DNA from: Nostoc edaphicum CCNP1411
GTDB taxonomy: Bacteria > Cyanobacteriota > Cyanobacteriia > Cyanobacteriales > Nostocaceae
NCBI RefSeq assembly: GCF_014023275.1
Contig: NZ_CP054698.1
Location: 3,534,001-3,598,000 of the forward strand
Direction: 5' to 3'
Length of the DNA: 64,000 nt
Shown here: piece by piece, positions 18,059 through 27,156 of the stretch
How positions within the stretch are numbered: position 1 is the first letter of the stretch
Layout: the number at the start of each line of letters is the position of its first letter
Made by a program: the position numbers and the translations under genes
Notes under the pieces: generated by a model
What the model saw: only the letters and a program-made list of their open reading frames with translations
The model's database searches: none
Told to the model about the DNA's origin: nothing

Positions 18059-21000
18059 ATGACATCCGATCAACCCTCTGAGCAACTTGTATCTGAATCT
18101 ACCGCTACTGAAGCGTTCGACATAGAGCAGCAAGACAACAAAGATGCATTATTTCCCATCGTTGGCATTGCCGCCTCTGCGGGTGGATTAGAGGCATTTA
18201 CGGAGGTACTCAGGCATTTGCTTACCGATACAGGGATGGCATTTGTACTGATTCAACACTTAGATCCTAACCACAAGAGTCTGTTGAGCGAGATTCTAGG
18301 AAGAACAACTACAATGCCCGTCAATGAAGTGCGAGACGGCGTGACTGTGGAACCTAACCAAGTCTACATTATTCCGCCTAACACTAAGATGATGTTGTCT
18401 GGTGGAGTGTTGCAACTCACTCCGCGAGAGAAAGTTCATGGTAAATATATGCCTGCTGATGCGTTCTTTACTTCATTGGCAGCAGATCGAGGGCACAAAG
18501 CGATCGCAGTTGTTCTATCTGGAGCAGATGGAGATGGTTCACTGGGGTTAAAGGCAATCAAGGCAGCTGGAGGCGTGACTTTTGCTCAGTGTGAAGACAC
18601 GGCAAAATTCGATAGTATGCCCAATACTGCTGTTGCCACCGGGAATGTCGATTTTGTACTACCGCCGCAAAAAATCGCCGAGGAACTGGTAAATCTCAGT
18701 CGCAATCCTTTTATTTCTAACTCTTTGCCAGCGATCGCAGTTGAGAAGTTGCCCGAACAGGGAGATGCCCTGGCGACTATATTTGTCTTATTGCGATCGC
18801 AAACTGGCGTTGATTTCAGCCACTACAAACCCAACACCCTCGATCGCCGCATCCAGAGGCGAATGCTGTTGTATAAACTAGAACGCTTGGAGGATTATGC
18901 CGAGTATTTGCAAAAGAATCCGAGTGAAGTCAAGGCGCTGTATGAAGAAATTCTGATCCATGTAACCCATTTTTTCCGCGATCCCGAAGCATTTGAACTG
19001 TTGAAACAGCGAGTCTTTCCTACCATCATCCAAAATAAATCAGCAGAGTTGCCGATTCGGATTTGGGTAGCTGGGTGTTCGACGGGTGAAGAAGTCTATT
19101 CCATCGCGATCTCCTTGCTGGAGTTTTTGTCAAATAAAGTCACCTCGCCGCCGATCCAAATTTTTGCTACAGACATCAGCGAGATCGCGATTGACAAAGC
19201 GAGAACGGGTATTTATGCAGAGAATCAAATGGTGGAAGTCTCACCAGAGAGCCGCCGCAGATTTTTTAATGCCCTTGAAGGCGGTGGATATCAAATTAGC
19301 AAAGCTGTCCGCGAACTGTGTGTGTTTGCTAGGCAAGACTTGGGCAGTGATCCCCCTTTTTCTAACTTAGATTTAATTAGCTGCCGGAATGTACTGATTT
19401 ACTTGGACGAAACGTTGCAAAAACGGATATTGCCCATCTTTCATTACAGTCTTAATCCGACTGGCTTCTTGCTGCTAGGGACTTCAGAAAGCACAGGTAA
19501 ATATTCGGAATTGTTTACTCTAATTGACAAAAAGTATAAAATCTATACCAAAAAGCTAACTGGAATTCGTCCAACTTTTTCGTTCATTACCAGCAATTAT
19601 CCGATAGTAAAAGTGGACGAATCAAAGCCGACCAATGAGAATCCATCGGATGAGTTTGACTTAGAGAGAAAAACTGACCAACTAATCTTGAATCGCTATG
19701 CCCCAGTGGGTGTGGTGATCAACGACAAGATGGAAGTGCTGCAATTTCGGGGAGAAATCGATCTCTACCTCAAACTTGTACCAGGGAAACCGAGTCTTAA
19801 CTTATTCAAAATGGTGCGCGAGGGTTTGCTCATCGAGCTACGGGCGACAATTTATCAGGCACAACGGCAAAAAATTCTCGTTAGAAGAGAAGGGTTACAA
19901 ATTGAAGAGGGTGATCTGGCAAAAATCATCAATCTTGAGGTGATTCCATTCAACCCTGGGACTGGCGAAGAACTCTACTTTCTGGTTTTATTTGAATCAG
20001 CACCACTCACAATTAACAACTCCAGCACAGTAAATCCTGAGAGCGAAGAGCAGTCAGACTTAGCGCAGGAGATTGTTCGGCTAAACCTTGAACTTGCAAC
20101 CGCCATCAAAGAGCGGACTGCAACTCAAGAATATCTGCAAGCGGTGATCCAAGAGCAGGAGCATATCAATCAAGACCTGAAAGTTGCCAATGAAGAAATC
20201 CTCTCTAGTAATGAAGAGTTGCAAAGCACCAATGAGGAGCTAGAAACTGCCAAAGAAGAGATTCAGGCAACCAACGAAGAACTCAACACCACTAATGAAG
20301 AACTTCGTAGTCGAAATCAGGAATTACACCAAGTTAATAACGATCTCACGAATTTGCTTGCCAGTATTAATATTCCCATTTTGATATTGACTTTGGACTT
20401 ACGCATTCGACGTTTTACGCCAATGGCGCAGCGACTTTTCAATTTGATTCCCACCGATGCTGGACGACCTTTGAGCGACATCAGAGCAAATCTCGATGTT
20501 CCTGAGTTAGAAACTCTAATTTTGGAGGTTCTGGACACACTCAGCATCAAAGAATTAGAAGTCCAAACTCTGGGGGGACATTGGTACAACCTCCGCATCC
20601 GTCCTTATCGCACTACAGAAAACAAGATTGACGGTGTAGTGTTGGTGTTAATAGATATTGATGTTCTTAAACGCAGTGCCGTAACCTTAGAACAAGCCAG
20701 AAATTATGCTGAAGCGATTGTGGAGACGGTACAAGTGCCGTTAATCGTCCTTGATGCTGATTTCCGGGTGAACAAAGCCAATCGCTCGTTTTATGAAACA
20801 TTTCAGGTTTCACCATCAGAGACAGCGCAATCTCTGATTTTTGAACTAGGAAACGGTCAATGGAACCTGCCCGGATTGCGATCGCTTTTAGAAGAAATTC
20901 TCGCCAACGATACCAGTATTAACAACTGGGAAATAGAGCATAGTTTTGAGCGGATTGGGGAGAAAACCATGCTGCTCAATGGTTGGAAAATTATTGAACA

Positions 21001-22291
21001 GGGCGAGGCTCAAAGGATTTTACTGACGATTGAAGATATTAGCGATCGCAAACAGTTAGAGTTAGAGCGATCTAAGCTACTAGCACAGGAGCAGTCAGCC
21101 CGTCAACAGGCGGAAATTGCCAACCGAGCCAAAGATGAATTCCTGTCGAACCTCTCCCATGAACTTCGTAACCCGCTTAATACGATACTGGGCTGGGCGC
21201 AACTTTTCCGCACCCGCAATTTAGATTCAGAAGCAGTCATTCGTGCCTGGGAAGTGGTGGAGCGGAGTGCTAAGGTGCAAGCTCAGTTAATCGATGATAT
21301 GCTGGATGTCTCCCGAATTACGAGTGGCAAGCTTCATTTAAATACTCGTCTAATCGATCTAGTTTCAGTAGTGAATGCCGCCATTGAGTCTATCCAATTT
21401 TCCGCAGAGGCGAAAAGCATTGAAATTGTTTCAAACTTGAACTCGGCGACGATTGTCGGAGATTTTGACCGTTTACAGCAAGTTCTGTGGAATTTACTTT
21501 CTAATGCCATCAAGTTCACTCCAGTCGGTGGGCGAGTGGGAATTATGCTCGAAGCTGTATCTACTCATGCTGAACTTCGAGTCAGCGACACAGGAATTGG
21601 CATCCGGGAAGACTTGCTGCCATACATTTTCGATCGCTTCCGCCAAGGAGATTCCAGCAGCAGCAAAACAAGTCAGGGACTTGGATTAGGCTTGTCAATC
21701 GTCCGTCATCTGATAGAACTTCACGGTGGAACAGTTCAAGCGCAAAGCCCAGGTGAGGGACTAGGAACCACGATCGCCATCAGGCTACCTCTGCGCTCAA
21801 TACCGCCGGAAATTACACCGCCAACTTATTTAGAGCCGAGCGTTTTGTCAGAGACTCAGCACACATTAAATGGTAAAAATCCACCCTTGAGCCTTAAAGG
21901 ATTATGCATCTTGGCTGTAGACGATCAAGCGGATAGCCGCGACTTAATCAAGTCGATGTTAGAAGAGTTTGGGGCTGAAGTAGTAATTGTGACATCGACA
22001 AGGGAAGCGATCGCTGCTTTAACTGAATCTCCTGGCAAATATGATGTGCTTTTAGCAGATATTGGGATGCCAGAGGAGGATGGTTTTTCCCTGATTCGTC
22101 AGGTGAGAGGGCTTGAAGCTGAAGCTGGGGGACAAATTCCAGCAGCAGCAATCACTGCCTATGCCACCGAACAAGAGCGGCAAAGGGCGATCGATGCTGG
22201 TTTTCAAACGCATCTAGCTAAACCGATTGAGCTTAGTGAATTGGTATTGATGATTGCAAATTTGAGTGGACGAGGGACAGGTAATTCGTAA
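18059..22291 (+). CDS. CheB-CheR-PAS-histidine kinase-receiver hybrid protein
   Basis: This 1410-residue multi-domain signalling protein starts with a CheB methylesterase domain at about 33-215, with the catalytic triad apparently intact (Ser40 in GIAASAGG, His67 in LIQHLDPNH, Asp157 in LSGADGDG). A CheR methyltransferase domain follows at about 235-500 (WVAGCSTGEE for SAM). Next come a coiled coil rich in N-E-E-L repeats at about 690-785 and two PAS-like domains. The histidine kinase follows, with phospho-acceptor His1034 in LSNLSHELRNPL and an ATPase domain (LRVSDTGIGI; GLGLSIVRHL), and then a receiver with Asp1334. There is no CheB-type N-terminal receiver. No chemoreceptor genes are nearby. 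The last residues (GNS) come from a TAATTCG repeat that also supplies the stop codon. Confidence 0.93.
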   Translation: MTSDQPSEQLVSESTATEAFDIEQQDNKDALFPIVGIAASAGGLEAFTEVLRHLLTDTGMAFVLIQHLDPNHKSLLSEILGRTTTMPVNEVRDGVTVEPNQVYIIPPNTKMMLSGGVLQLTPREKVHGKYMPADAFFTSLAADRGHKAIAVVLSGADGDGSLGLKAIKAAGGVTFAQCEDTAKFDSMPNTAVATGNVDFVLPPQKIAEELVNLSRNPFISNSLPAIAVEKLPEQGDALATIFVLLRSQTGVDFSHYKPNTLDRRIQRRMLLYKLERLEDYAEYLQKNPSEVKALYEEILIHVTHFFRDPEAFELLKQRVFPTIIQNKSAELPIRIWVAGCSTGEEVYSIAISLLEFLSNKVTSPPIQIFATDISEIAIDKARTGIYAENQMVEVSPESRRRFFNALEGGGYQISKAVRELCVFARQDLGSDPPFSNLDLISCRNVLIYLDETLQKRILPIFHYSLNPTGFLLLGTSESTGKYSELFTLIDKKYKIYTKKLTGIRPTFSFITSNYPIVKVDESKPTNENPSDEFDLERKTDQLILNRYAPVGVVINDKMEVLQFRGEIDLYLKLVPGKPSLNLFKMVREGLLIELRATIYQAQRQKILVRREGLQIEEGDLAKIINLEVIPFNPGTGEELYFLVLFESAPLTINNSSTVNPESEEQSDLAQEIVRLNLELATAIKERTATQEYLQAVIQEQEHINQDLKVANEEILSSNEELQSTNEELETAKEEIQATNEELNTTNEELRSRNQELHQVNNDLTNLLASINIPILILTLDLRIRRFTPMAQRLFNLIPTDAGRPLSDIRANLDVPELETLILEVLDTLSIKELEVQTLGGHWYNLRIRPYRTTENKIDGVVLVLIDIDVLKRSAVTLEQARNYAEAIVETVQVPLIVLDADFRVNKANRSFYETFQVSPSETAQSLIFELGNGQWNLPGLRSLLEEILANDTSINNWEIEHSFERIGEKTMLLNGWKIIEQGEAQRILLTIEDISDRKQLELERSKLLAQEQSARQQAEIANRAKDEFLSNLSHELRNPLNTILGWAQLFRTRNLDSEAVIRAWEVVERSAKVQAQLIDDMLDVSRITSGKLHLNTRLIDLVSVVNAAIESIQFSAEAKSIEIVSNLNSATIVGDFDRLQQVLWNLLSNAIKFTPVGGRVGIMLEAVSTHAELRVSDTGIGIREDLLPYIFDRFRQGDSSSSKTSQGLGLGLSIVRHLIELHGGTVQAQSPGEGLGTTIAIRLPLRSIPPEITPPTYLEPSVLSETQHTLNGKNPPLSLKGLCILAVDDQADSRDLIKSMLEEFGAEVVIVTSTREAIAALTESPGKYDVLLADIGMPEEDGFSLIRQVRGLEAEAGGQIPAAAITAYATEQERQRAIDAGFQTHLAKPIELSELVLMIANLSGRGTGNS

Positions 22292-22316
22292 TTCGTAATT
22301 CGTAATTCGTAATTGA
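22282..22316. repeat. TAATTCG heptamer array overlapping the kinase stop codon
   Basis: Four exact TAATTCG units and a fifth variant (taattga) run from 22282. The TAA stop of the hybrid kinase is the first three bases of the second unit. The same heptamer supplies the ppsA stop codon at 40774. Confidence 0.8.
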
Positions 22317-22326
22317 GGTACTGTCC

Positions 22327-22365
22327 AGATCCCCGACTTCTTTGAGAAGTCGGGGATCTAATTTT
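22327..22365 (+). terminator. Strong rho-independent terminator
   Basis: A perfect 14-bp stem (agatccccgacttc with gaagtcggggatct, loop tttga) is followed by aattttt. It ends the hybrid-kinase transcript. The same palindrome is widespread in cyanobacterial intergenic DNA. Confidence 0.85.
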
Positions 22366-22689
22366 TCACGAATGATTTAGGATTGCCATATCAAATGGTA
22401 AGAGTTTAGGAGTCAGAATAGTGGAAAGCTCAGGAGATAACTTGAAGGGATGAATGTACTTTTGATATCAAACCTTTTATAAATTCTGACTTCTGACTCC
22501 TGAGTTCTGAATTCTTGCATCCAATGTTTGAATAAACGTTTGAATTACGTATAAATTGTATAATCTGCACCTAAAACATTCCAAAGGTACAGTTTATATC
22601 TTACATTTTTACTTAAAAAGATACATAATATATTTGATTTTTTTTAATAAAACATAAGGTATCAACTATTAATTAGAGGAGTCTTACGC

Positions 22690-22944
22690 ATGACTGCAAC
22701 CTTCATGAGGAGGCCTAAGTTTCGTAATGCCCAATGGGTGAGCTTTGTTGGTGGAGAAGGGATTGTACGCAGCTACACACCTGAATATGGCAGATGGATG
22801 TATGTCATTGAGATGGCATTAGGGCTAGAGCCTGACTTTGGCAGAGTTGGTGCAGAAACGATGATACTCCTTACCGAAACAGATTTACTTACGACATACA
22901 GCAAATTTCAAGCTGGTGAAATGAAGAGTGCTGAGTGCTGTTAG
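22690..22944 (+). CDS. Small cyanobacterial protein of unknown function
   Basis: This 84-residue protein starts MTATFMRRPKFRNAQWVSFV after a gaggag site 8 bp upstream. The core (FVGGEGIVRSYTPEYGRWMY, VIEMALGLEPDFGRVGAET, ILLTETDL) looks like a small beta-barrel of the SH3/KOW kind, suggesting nucleic-acid or protein binding, but this is only an impression. The last dozen residues (GEMKSAECC) come from a gtgctga repeat array, so the original C-terminus was probably near LTTYSKFQ. A truncated relative lies at 205-336. A second small gene follows. Confidence 0.65.
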   Translation: MTATFMRRPKFRNAQWVSFVGGEGIVRSYTPEYGRWMYVIEMALGLEPDFGRVGAETMILLTETDLLTTYSKFQAGEMKSAECC

Positions 22945-22986
22945 CGGTAGCGGGGCGTTTAGCCCGTGCTGAGTGCTGAGTGCAGT
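22928..22986. repeat. gtgctga heptamers interrupted by a small dispersed repeat
   Basis: A tandem array of agtgctg units is interrupted after two copies by about 26 bp (ttagcggtagcggggcgttt and six more bases) and then resumes with tgctgagtgctgagtgc. The inserted unit is itself weakly palindromic. This matches published small dispersed repeats that sit inside heptamer arrays in Nostoc. Confidence 0.6.
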
Positions 22987-23052
22987 GGGACATAGCTAAT
23001 TCTTAATTCTGCTGTAAGTAGGTTTTTGATAAGGAGGATGAGGAGGTGGAAA

Positions 23053-23238
23053 ATGTTTAAATCTACCGATTTAATTCGGGGTAAAATCTACTCTTGCCGA
23101 GGGGAACAAATCAAATTTAGCCATCAATCTCGTAATCAGAGATTCTTTTTTGTAAACAGTAGTCGTAAGCGCTTGATGTTTACATCCAATTTCATTCAGC
23201 GAGAACTTTATGAAATCAGAGTACTAGCAGAACAGTAG
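23053..23238 (+). CDS. Small basic protein of unknown function
   Basis: This 61-residue protein starts MFKSTDLIRGKIYSCRGEQI. An aggaggtg site stands 5 bp before the ATG at 23053; an upstream TTG frame start at 23026 would waste that site. The protein is rich in Lys/Arg/Phe and beta-strand-like, resembling small SH3-like cyanobacterial proteins, but no family is recognised. It is on the same strand as the small gene at 22690 and about 110 bp after it. Confidence 0.55.
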   Translation: MFKSTDLIRGKIYSCRGEQIKFSHQSRNQRFFFVNSSRKRLMFTSNFIQRELYEIRVLAEQ

Positions 23239-23424
23239 GGGAAGCTTCAAGCAGCAAGACAACTCTGATTTAGTCAAACAAATCAAAGATTTCAAAACTT
23301 ATAGTTACTCCTGAGATGAAGTTATCCAAAAATTCAATTTGGACAAACAATTAGAGCAAGATTTCAATATCATTAATGCTCATTTTAGCTGGTTATAAAT
23401 CAACTACCAGTCCCTAATAAATGC

Positions 23425-23569
23425 CTGACTTTTCACGGTATCTGGAAAACCTCTCTCTAAATCTCTCTCCTAAAAGGAGAGAGACTTTGAATTTTCCCCC
23501 TTCCCTGGTAGGGAAGGGGGTTAGGGGGTTAGGTTTTTCCTGGCTTTTCCACATAACGTGAAAAGTCAG
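23425..23569. mobile_element. 145-bp MITE-like element
   Basis: The ends are 25-bp inverted repeats with two mismatches: CTGACTTTTCACGGTATCTG and five more bases at 23425-23449, mirrored at 23545-23569. The outer 13 bp are perfect. The interior holds two strong hairpins (ctctctcctaaaaggagagag; cccccttccctggtagggaaggggg). There is no coding capacity and no clear target duplication. It lies in the 23239-23645 gap before cruF. Confidence 0.65.
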
Positions 23570-23645
23570 AACAAATGCTAGGAAATTTTTAACCAATGGC
23601 TCGGATGAATAGCGCTTCATTAGCAGTGAGTAAAAAGGAATTACC

Positions 23646-24548
23646 ATGAGACAACTTGTTATTGCTGAACGCGTAAGCCTCATTGGTCATATCGTATCAA
23701 CAGTATTTGGATTGGTAGGAATACTACTGGTTATACCTAATGCCCAAGTGATTTTTAACTTATCCGAGCTTGCACAAACTGCCATTCAATGGAGTATGGC
23801 AGGAGGTGGTGTAGTTTATATGATTTTAGGTGCGGCAGGTGTTTTCTTATATGCCACGAGGATTTTAGGTTTAGGTCGCGCCTTAGCATTTCTGTTGCCA
23901 TCAGTATTTATTTCTCTAGGAAGTGAATTACTAGGAACCAGTACTGGTTTTCCATTTGGTCATTATAGTTACCTAAGCGGTTTAGGTTATAAGATTGCGG
24001 GTTTAGTCCCATTTACAATCCCCTTGTCGTGGTTTTATTTGGGATTTGTTTCTTACCTGCTGGCACGTGCAGGTTTAGAAGTGGACAAAAAACCCAACTT
24101 GTGGCGGCATATAAGTGCGATCGCTTTGGGTGCTTTGTTACTAACCTCCTGGGATTTTGTTCTCGATCCGGCAATGAGTCAAACTTCTCTACCCTTTTGG
24201 TATTGGCAACAACCAGGCCCCTTCTTTGGAATGCCTTACCAAAATTTTGCGGGGTGGCTGGGTACTAGTTCAGTATTTATGGCTGTGACTGCACTGTTGT
24301 GGAGAAATAATCCAATTAACTGGGAGCGATCGCAACTTAATATACCTTTTGCAGTTTATTTAAGTAACTTTGGTTTCGCTACAGTCATGAGCTTAACATC
24401 TGGATTCTTTGTACCCGTGTTGCTAGGCTTGTTGCTGGGTGTAACTCCCGCAGTGCTGCTGTGGTTGAAAAGCTCATCTACACCTGTCCAAGTTCTCATG
24501 GAACCAGCAGAAATCTCTGTAGCTAGAGTCAAAGTTGCAGCGAAATGA
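23646..24548 (+). CDS. cruF: Carotenoid 1,2-hydratase CruF
   Basis: This 300-residue integral membrane protein has about seven to eight hydrophobic helices and the conserved DUF422/CruF motifs: STGFPFGHYSYLSGLG, ALLLTSWDFVLDPAMSQ and GMPYQNFAGWLG. CruF hydrates the 1,2 double bond of a psi end group (gamma-carotene 1'-hydroxylase) on the way to myxol glycosides (myxoxanthophyll). The partner glycosyltransferase gene cruG, adjacent in some cyanobacteria, is not seen here. An aagga site precedes the ATG. The length is normal. Confidence 0.9.
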   Translation: MRQLVIAERVSLIGHIVSTVFGLVGILLVIPNAQVIFNLSELAQTAIQWSMAGGGVVYMILGAAGVFLYATRILGLGRALAFLLPSVFISLGSELLGTSTGFPFGHYSYLSGLGYKIAGLVPFTIPLSWFYLGFVSYLLARAGLEVDKKPNLWRHISAIALGALLLTSWDFVLDPAMSQTSLPFWYWQQPGPFFGMPYQNFAGWLGTSSVFMAVTALLWRNNPINWERSQLNIPFAVYLSNFGFATVMSLTSGFFVPVLLGLLLGVTPAVLLWLKSSSTPVQVLMEPAEISVARVKVAAK

Positions 24549-24588
24549 AAAGGCATTAGGCATTGGGCATGGGGCATTGGGGAAAGAC

Positions 24589-24792
24589 CATAAGTGTCAA
24601 CTTAAGCTTAAACGCTTATTCCACATACGTTTTACCCCCCTTAATCCCCCCTTGGAAAGGGGGGAAAAAGAAATCCAGTTCCCTCCCCTTTACAAGGGGA
24701 GGGTTAGGGTGGGGTAACGCGAATCGTGATGGTCAGCGAGTGAACTCAATATCGCGTCTTGACAAGGGTTTCACGTTAAGTTGACACCTATG
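24589..24792. mobile_element. 204-bp MITE with 17-bp inverted ends and 9-bp target duplication
   Basis: CATAAGTGTCAACTTAA (24589-24605) is mirrored with one mismatch by TTAAGTTGACACCTATG (24776-24792). GGGAAAGAC occurs directly outside both ends (24580-24588 and 24793-24801), the mark of transposition. The interior holds two hairpins of the accccccttaatcccccc and ccctccccttt type and no open frame. The insertion split an older low-complexity repeat (gggcattgggcat...cctgcccccc). Confidence 0.8.
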
Positions 24793-24864
24793 GGGAAAGA
24801 CTCACTGCAACTTCTCCTTTGCTCCCTGCCCCCTGCCCCCCTGCCCCCCTTGCCCCCTTGCCCC

Positions 24865-27156
24865 CTACCATTCCCGCTCTAAGAGTTCTTTTCTCGGCAA
24901 CAACAAACTAGCTTCAATCTCCTGGCGCACAACCTCTGTGATCTCACAGTTGCTATTAAGGCAATCGATAAGCAACTGATTGGCATCGTAATATTGTTGC
25001 AATACTTGTTGTTGCTGTGGGCTGAAGTGCCAGTGATGCTCAATGTTTCGATGGTTGGCGATCGCAGTTTTTAACTGTTCCATCCAGGCAGGATAACTTC
25101 TGTGCCACCATGTCTGAACCCTTTCTCTACTTTGTTCTGGATCAGGCAGTAGGTCTTTAAGTTGTTGTAAAGCTTGATGTAAGCCAGCATCTTGAGCGAT
25201 CGCTAAAGCATAACTCAAAGCATCGTCGCAGGCATAGGCATCGGCAAAATTATATTTGCATTTCATTACTAGGTTATCTAATGCCGCATCCAAAAAAATA
25301 TCTTGATCGAAGATGCAGACAAGAGCAAAGTGCGAGATCAGGTGAGGATTTCGAGCCAAAGTGAAGTAAAACGCGCGAATTGCAATAGGCTGGGGGGGAG
25401 TGGCAAGGGACTTGTGATTTGCCCAAGTTAAAAATTTTTGCAAATATGGATCTTGAGCCACTAGCGCATCAACTTCTTTCTTCATCAAGAGTACTAAGAA
25501 ATCTGCACTCCGCAGCATGGCAACCGTTAACAAAAAGATTTCGCGCCACCTGGGTTCAGTAATATGACTCACCAGACGTTCTAACGGTTGTCCTAATGCT
25601 TGTAAATTATAACTGGCAACGATTTTTCGAGCAGTTAGGTATTCTTGAAACGTCAAATAAGAGAAGGAGAAAATTCCCCGCACTCGTTCTGCTAGTAATC
25701 CATGTTGTAACTCTATCGCCTGAAGTACCTCTTCACTATCTAATTGCAATTCCTCTGGTTCCGTCGAAGCATTCGGTAAATCACAGATATAATCGCTAAT
25801 GTATTGTTCAACAATGCGTTGTTCAAAAAAGTAATTACCCTGTTCAAATGTCGCGCTAGCAACCTGACTCAGTAACTTCAGCTTTTGTGGTAATAAAAAG
25901 CCTTCGTACACTTCATCCCGCTCAACTGCTTTAGTTTCGTCCCATTTGCCCAGCAGGAGGTCTAAACACTGCTTATAAAACGCAGCTTTTTGGGTTGGAA
26001 ATTTGTTCTGGTGATGAAAAACCCAGCAGGCGAGATGCAAAAACAAGGGAGTGACAGCAAGTCTACGGAATTGTAAGTTTTCGGGTAAATCTAGTTTATT
26101 AATAAACTCAATTGCCTGTTCTTGTTTATTCTGGATGTTCGTTTTTGTAAGTGCTGTAAACCACTTCTGAGCAAAAGCAACAATTTGGTCTTGACTAAAT
26201 GGGGCAATTTCAACATCTGTAAAGCGTCTAAGGTTGAAAGCTTTAGCCGCTGTGCGACAGGTGACGACAAACATATTCTTTTGATACTTTTCAGAGAGTC
26301 TGCGAATCTCGTTGACAACAGCCTTGCTCTCTTGATGGAGTACTTCATCTAATCCATCCAGCAACAGCAATACTCTGCCCTCCAACAACAAAGTTTCAAG
26401 CACAGATAAATCTGAAATTCCACAGATGAGGAATTCTTTGCAAATATAGTTGAGTAAATTGATCTCTCCTGCTTCTCTAGACTCATCGGCAAAATCTCTT
26501 AAGGTGACAAAAATGGCAACCCGATTTGCAGCAAATCTCCCTCGGTTGCATTGAATCGCCAGATGTTGTAAAAAAGTGGTTTTACCTGCTCCCGGTTTAC
26601 CCAACACCCGTAGCTTTGAGTAAGTTTGAACTGCCGTGATCCCCGCCATTTGTGTTTGGGATACTTCACCTAAACCAAAGCCCTCGAATTCTTTTGATGT
26701 AAACTTTTGCAAGTCAGCAAACTCTAACCACTGAAAGCTGGCAATCTCCTCCAAAATGTTGACATCGATGTAAATGTCGTTGATTCTAACGGGGCGACTA
26801 ACATCTAATAACTGCAAAGTACCGCACTGGTGTTGAATTTTGTCAAAGCGTTGCGATCGCACAAATTGTACTAGAGCATCAATATCTAAAAATTCAGCAG
26901 CACCAAGTTCTTTTGATTCAGAAAATTCTTCTGGAGGATTAGCCGCAATCTCCCGCCAATTCAACGACAACACAGAGCAAATTTCTATAAAGATATGACG
27001 GTCAACCGAACGCCCACTAAAAAACCGCCAAATTGGTTGGCGAGTCTTTAAGTTGACTTCAAAAGCCAAGTTGTCTTGTGTCCACCCCTTATGAGCAAAC
27101 GCTTTTTTAGCTTGTTGAATTCCGCTAACTGATGCTTCGAGCGATCGCTTGACCAT
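24865..27156 (-). CDS. NACHT-domain STAND NTPase
   Basis: The protein has 763 residues. An N-terminal HTH-like region at about 10-72 (QAKKAFAHKGWTQDNLAFEV, WRFFSGRSVDRHIFIEIC) is followed by a NACHT ATPase with Walker A GKPGAGKTT (Lys192) and Walker B LLLLDGLDEV (Asp267, with the DGLDE form typical of NACHT). The long C-terminal part is helical and has no obvious WD40, TPR or leucine-rich repeats. Family members act as signal-activated switches, and several bacterial NACHT proteins defend against phage; here that role is inference. No effector domain is visible. It is a single gene flanked by mobile repeat elements. Confidence 0.85.
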   Translation of the reverse strand: MVKRSLEASVSGIQQAKKAFAHKGWTQDNLAFEVNLKTRQPIWRFFSGRSVDRHIFIEICSVLSLNWREIAANPPEEFSESKELGAAEFLDIDALVQFVRSQRFDKIQHQCGTLQLLDVSRPVRINDIYIDVNILEEIASFQWLEFADLQKFTSKEFEGFGLGEVSQTQMAGITAVQTYSKLRVLGKPGAGKTTFLQHLAIQCNRGRFAANRVAIFVTLRDFADESREAGEINLLNYICKEFLICGISDLSVLETLLLEGRVLLLLDGLDEVLHQESKAVVNEIRRLSEKYQKNMFVVTCRTAAKAFNLRRFTDVEIAPFSQDQIVAFAQKWFTALTKTNIQNKQEQAIEFINKLDLPENLQFRRLAVTPLFLHLACWVFHHQNKFPTQKAAFYKQCLDLLLGKWDETKAVERDEVYEGFLLPQKLKLLSQVASATFEQGNYFFEQRIVEQYISDYICDLPNASTEPEELQLDSEEVLQAIELQHGLLAERVRGIFSFSYLTFQEYLTARKIVASYNLQALGQPLERLVSHITEPRWREIFLLTVAMLRSADFLVLLMKKEVDALVAQDPYLQKFLTWANHKSLATPPQPIAIRAFYFTLARNPHLISHFALVCIFDQDIFLDAALDNLVMKCKYNFADAYACDDALSYALAIAQDAGLHQALQQLKDLLPDPEQSRERVQTWWHRSYPAWMEQLKTAIANHRNIEHHWHFSPQQQQVLQQYYDANQLLIDCLNSNCEITEVVRQEIEASLLLPRKELLEREW

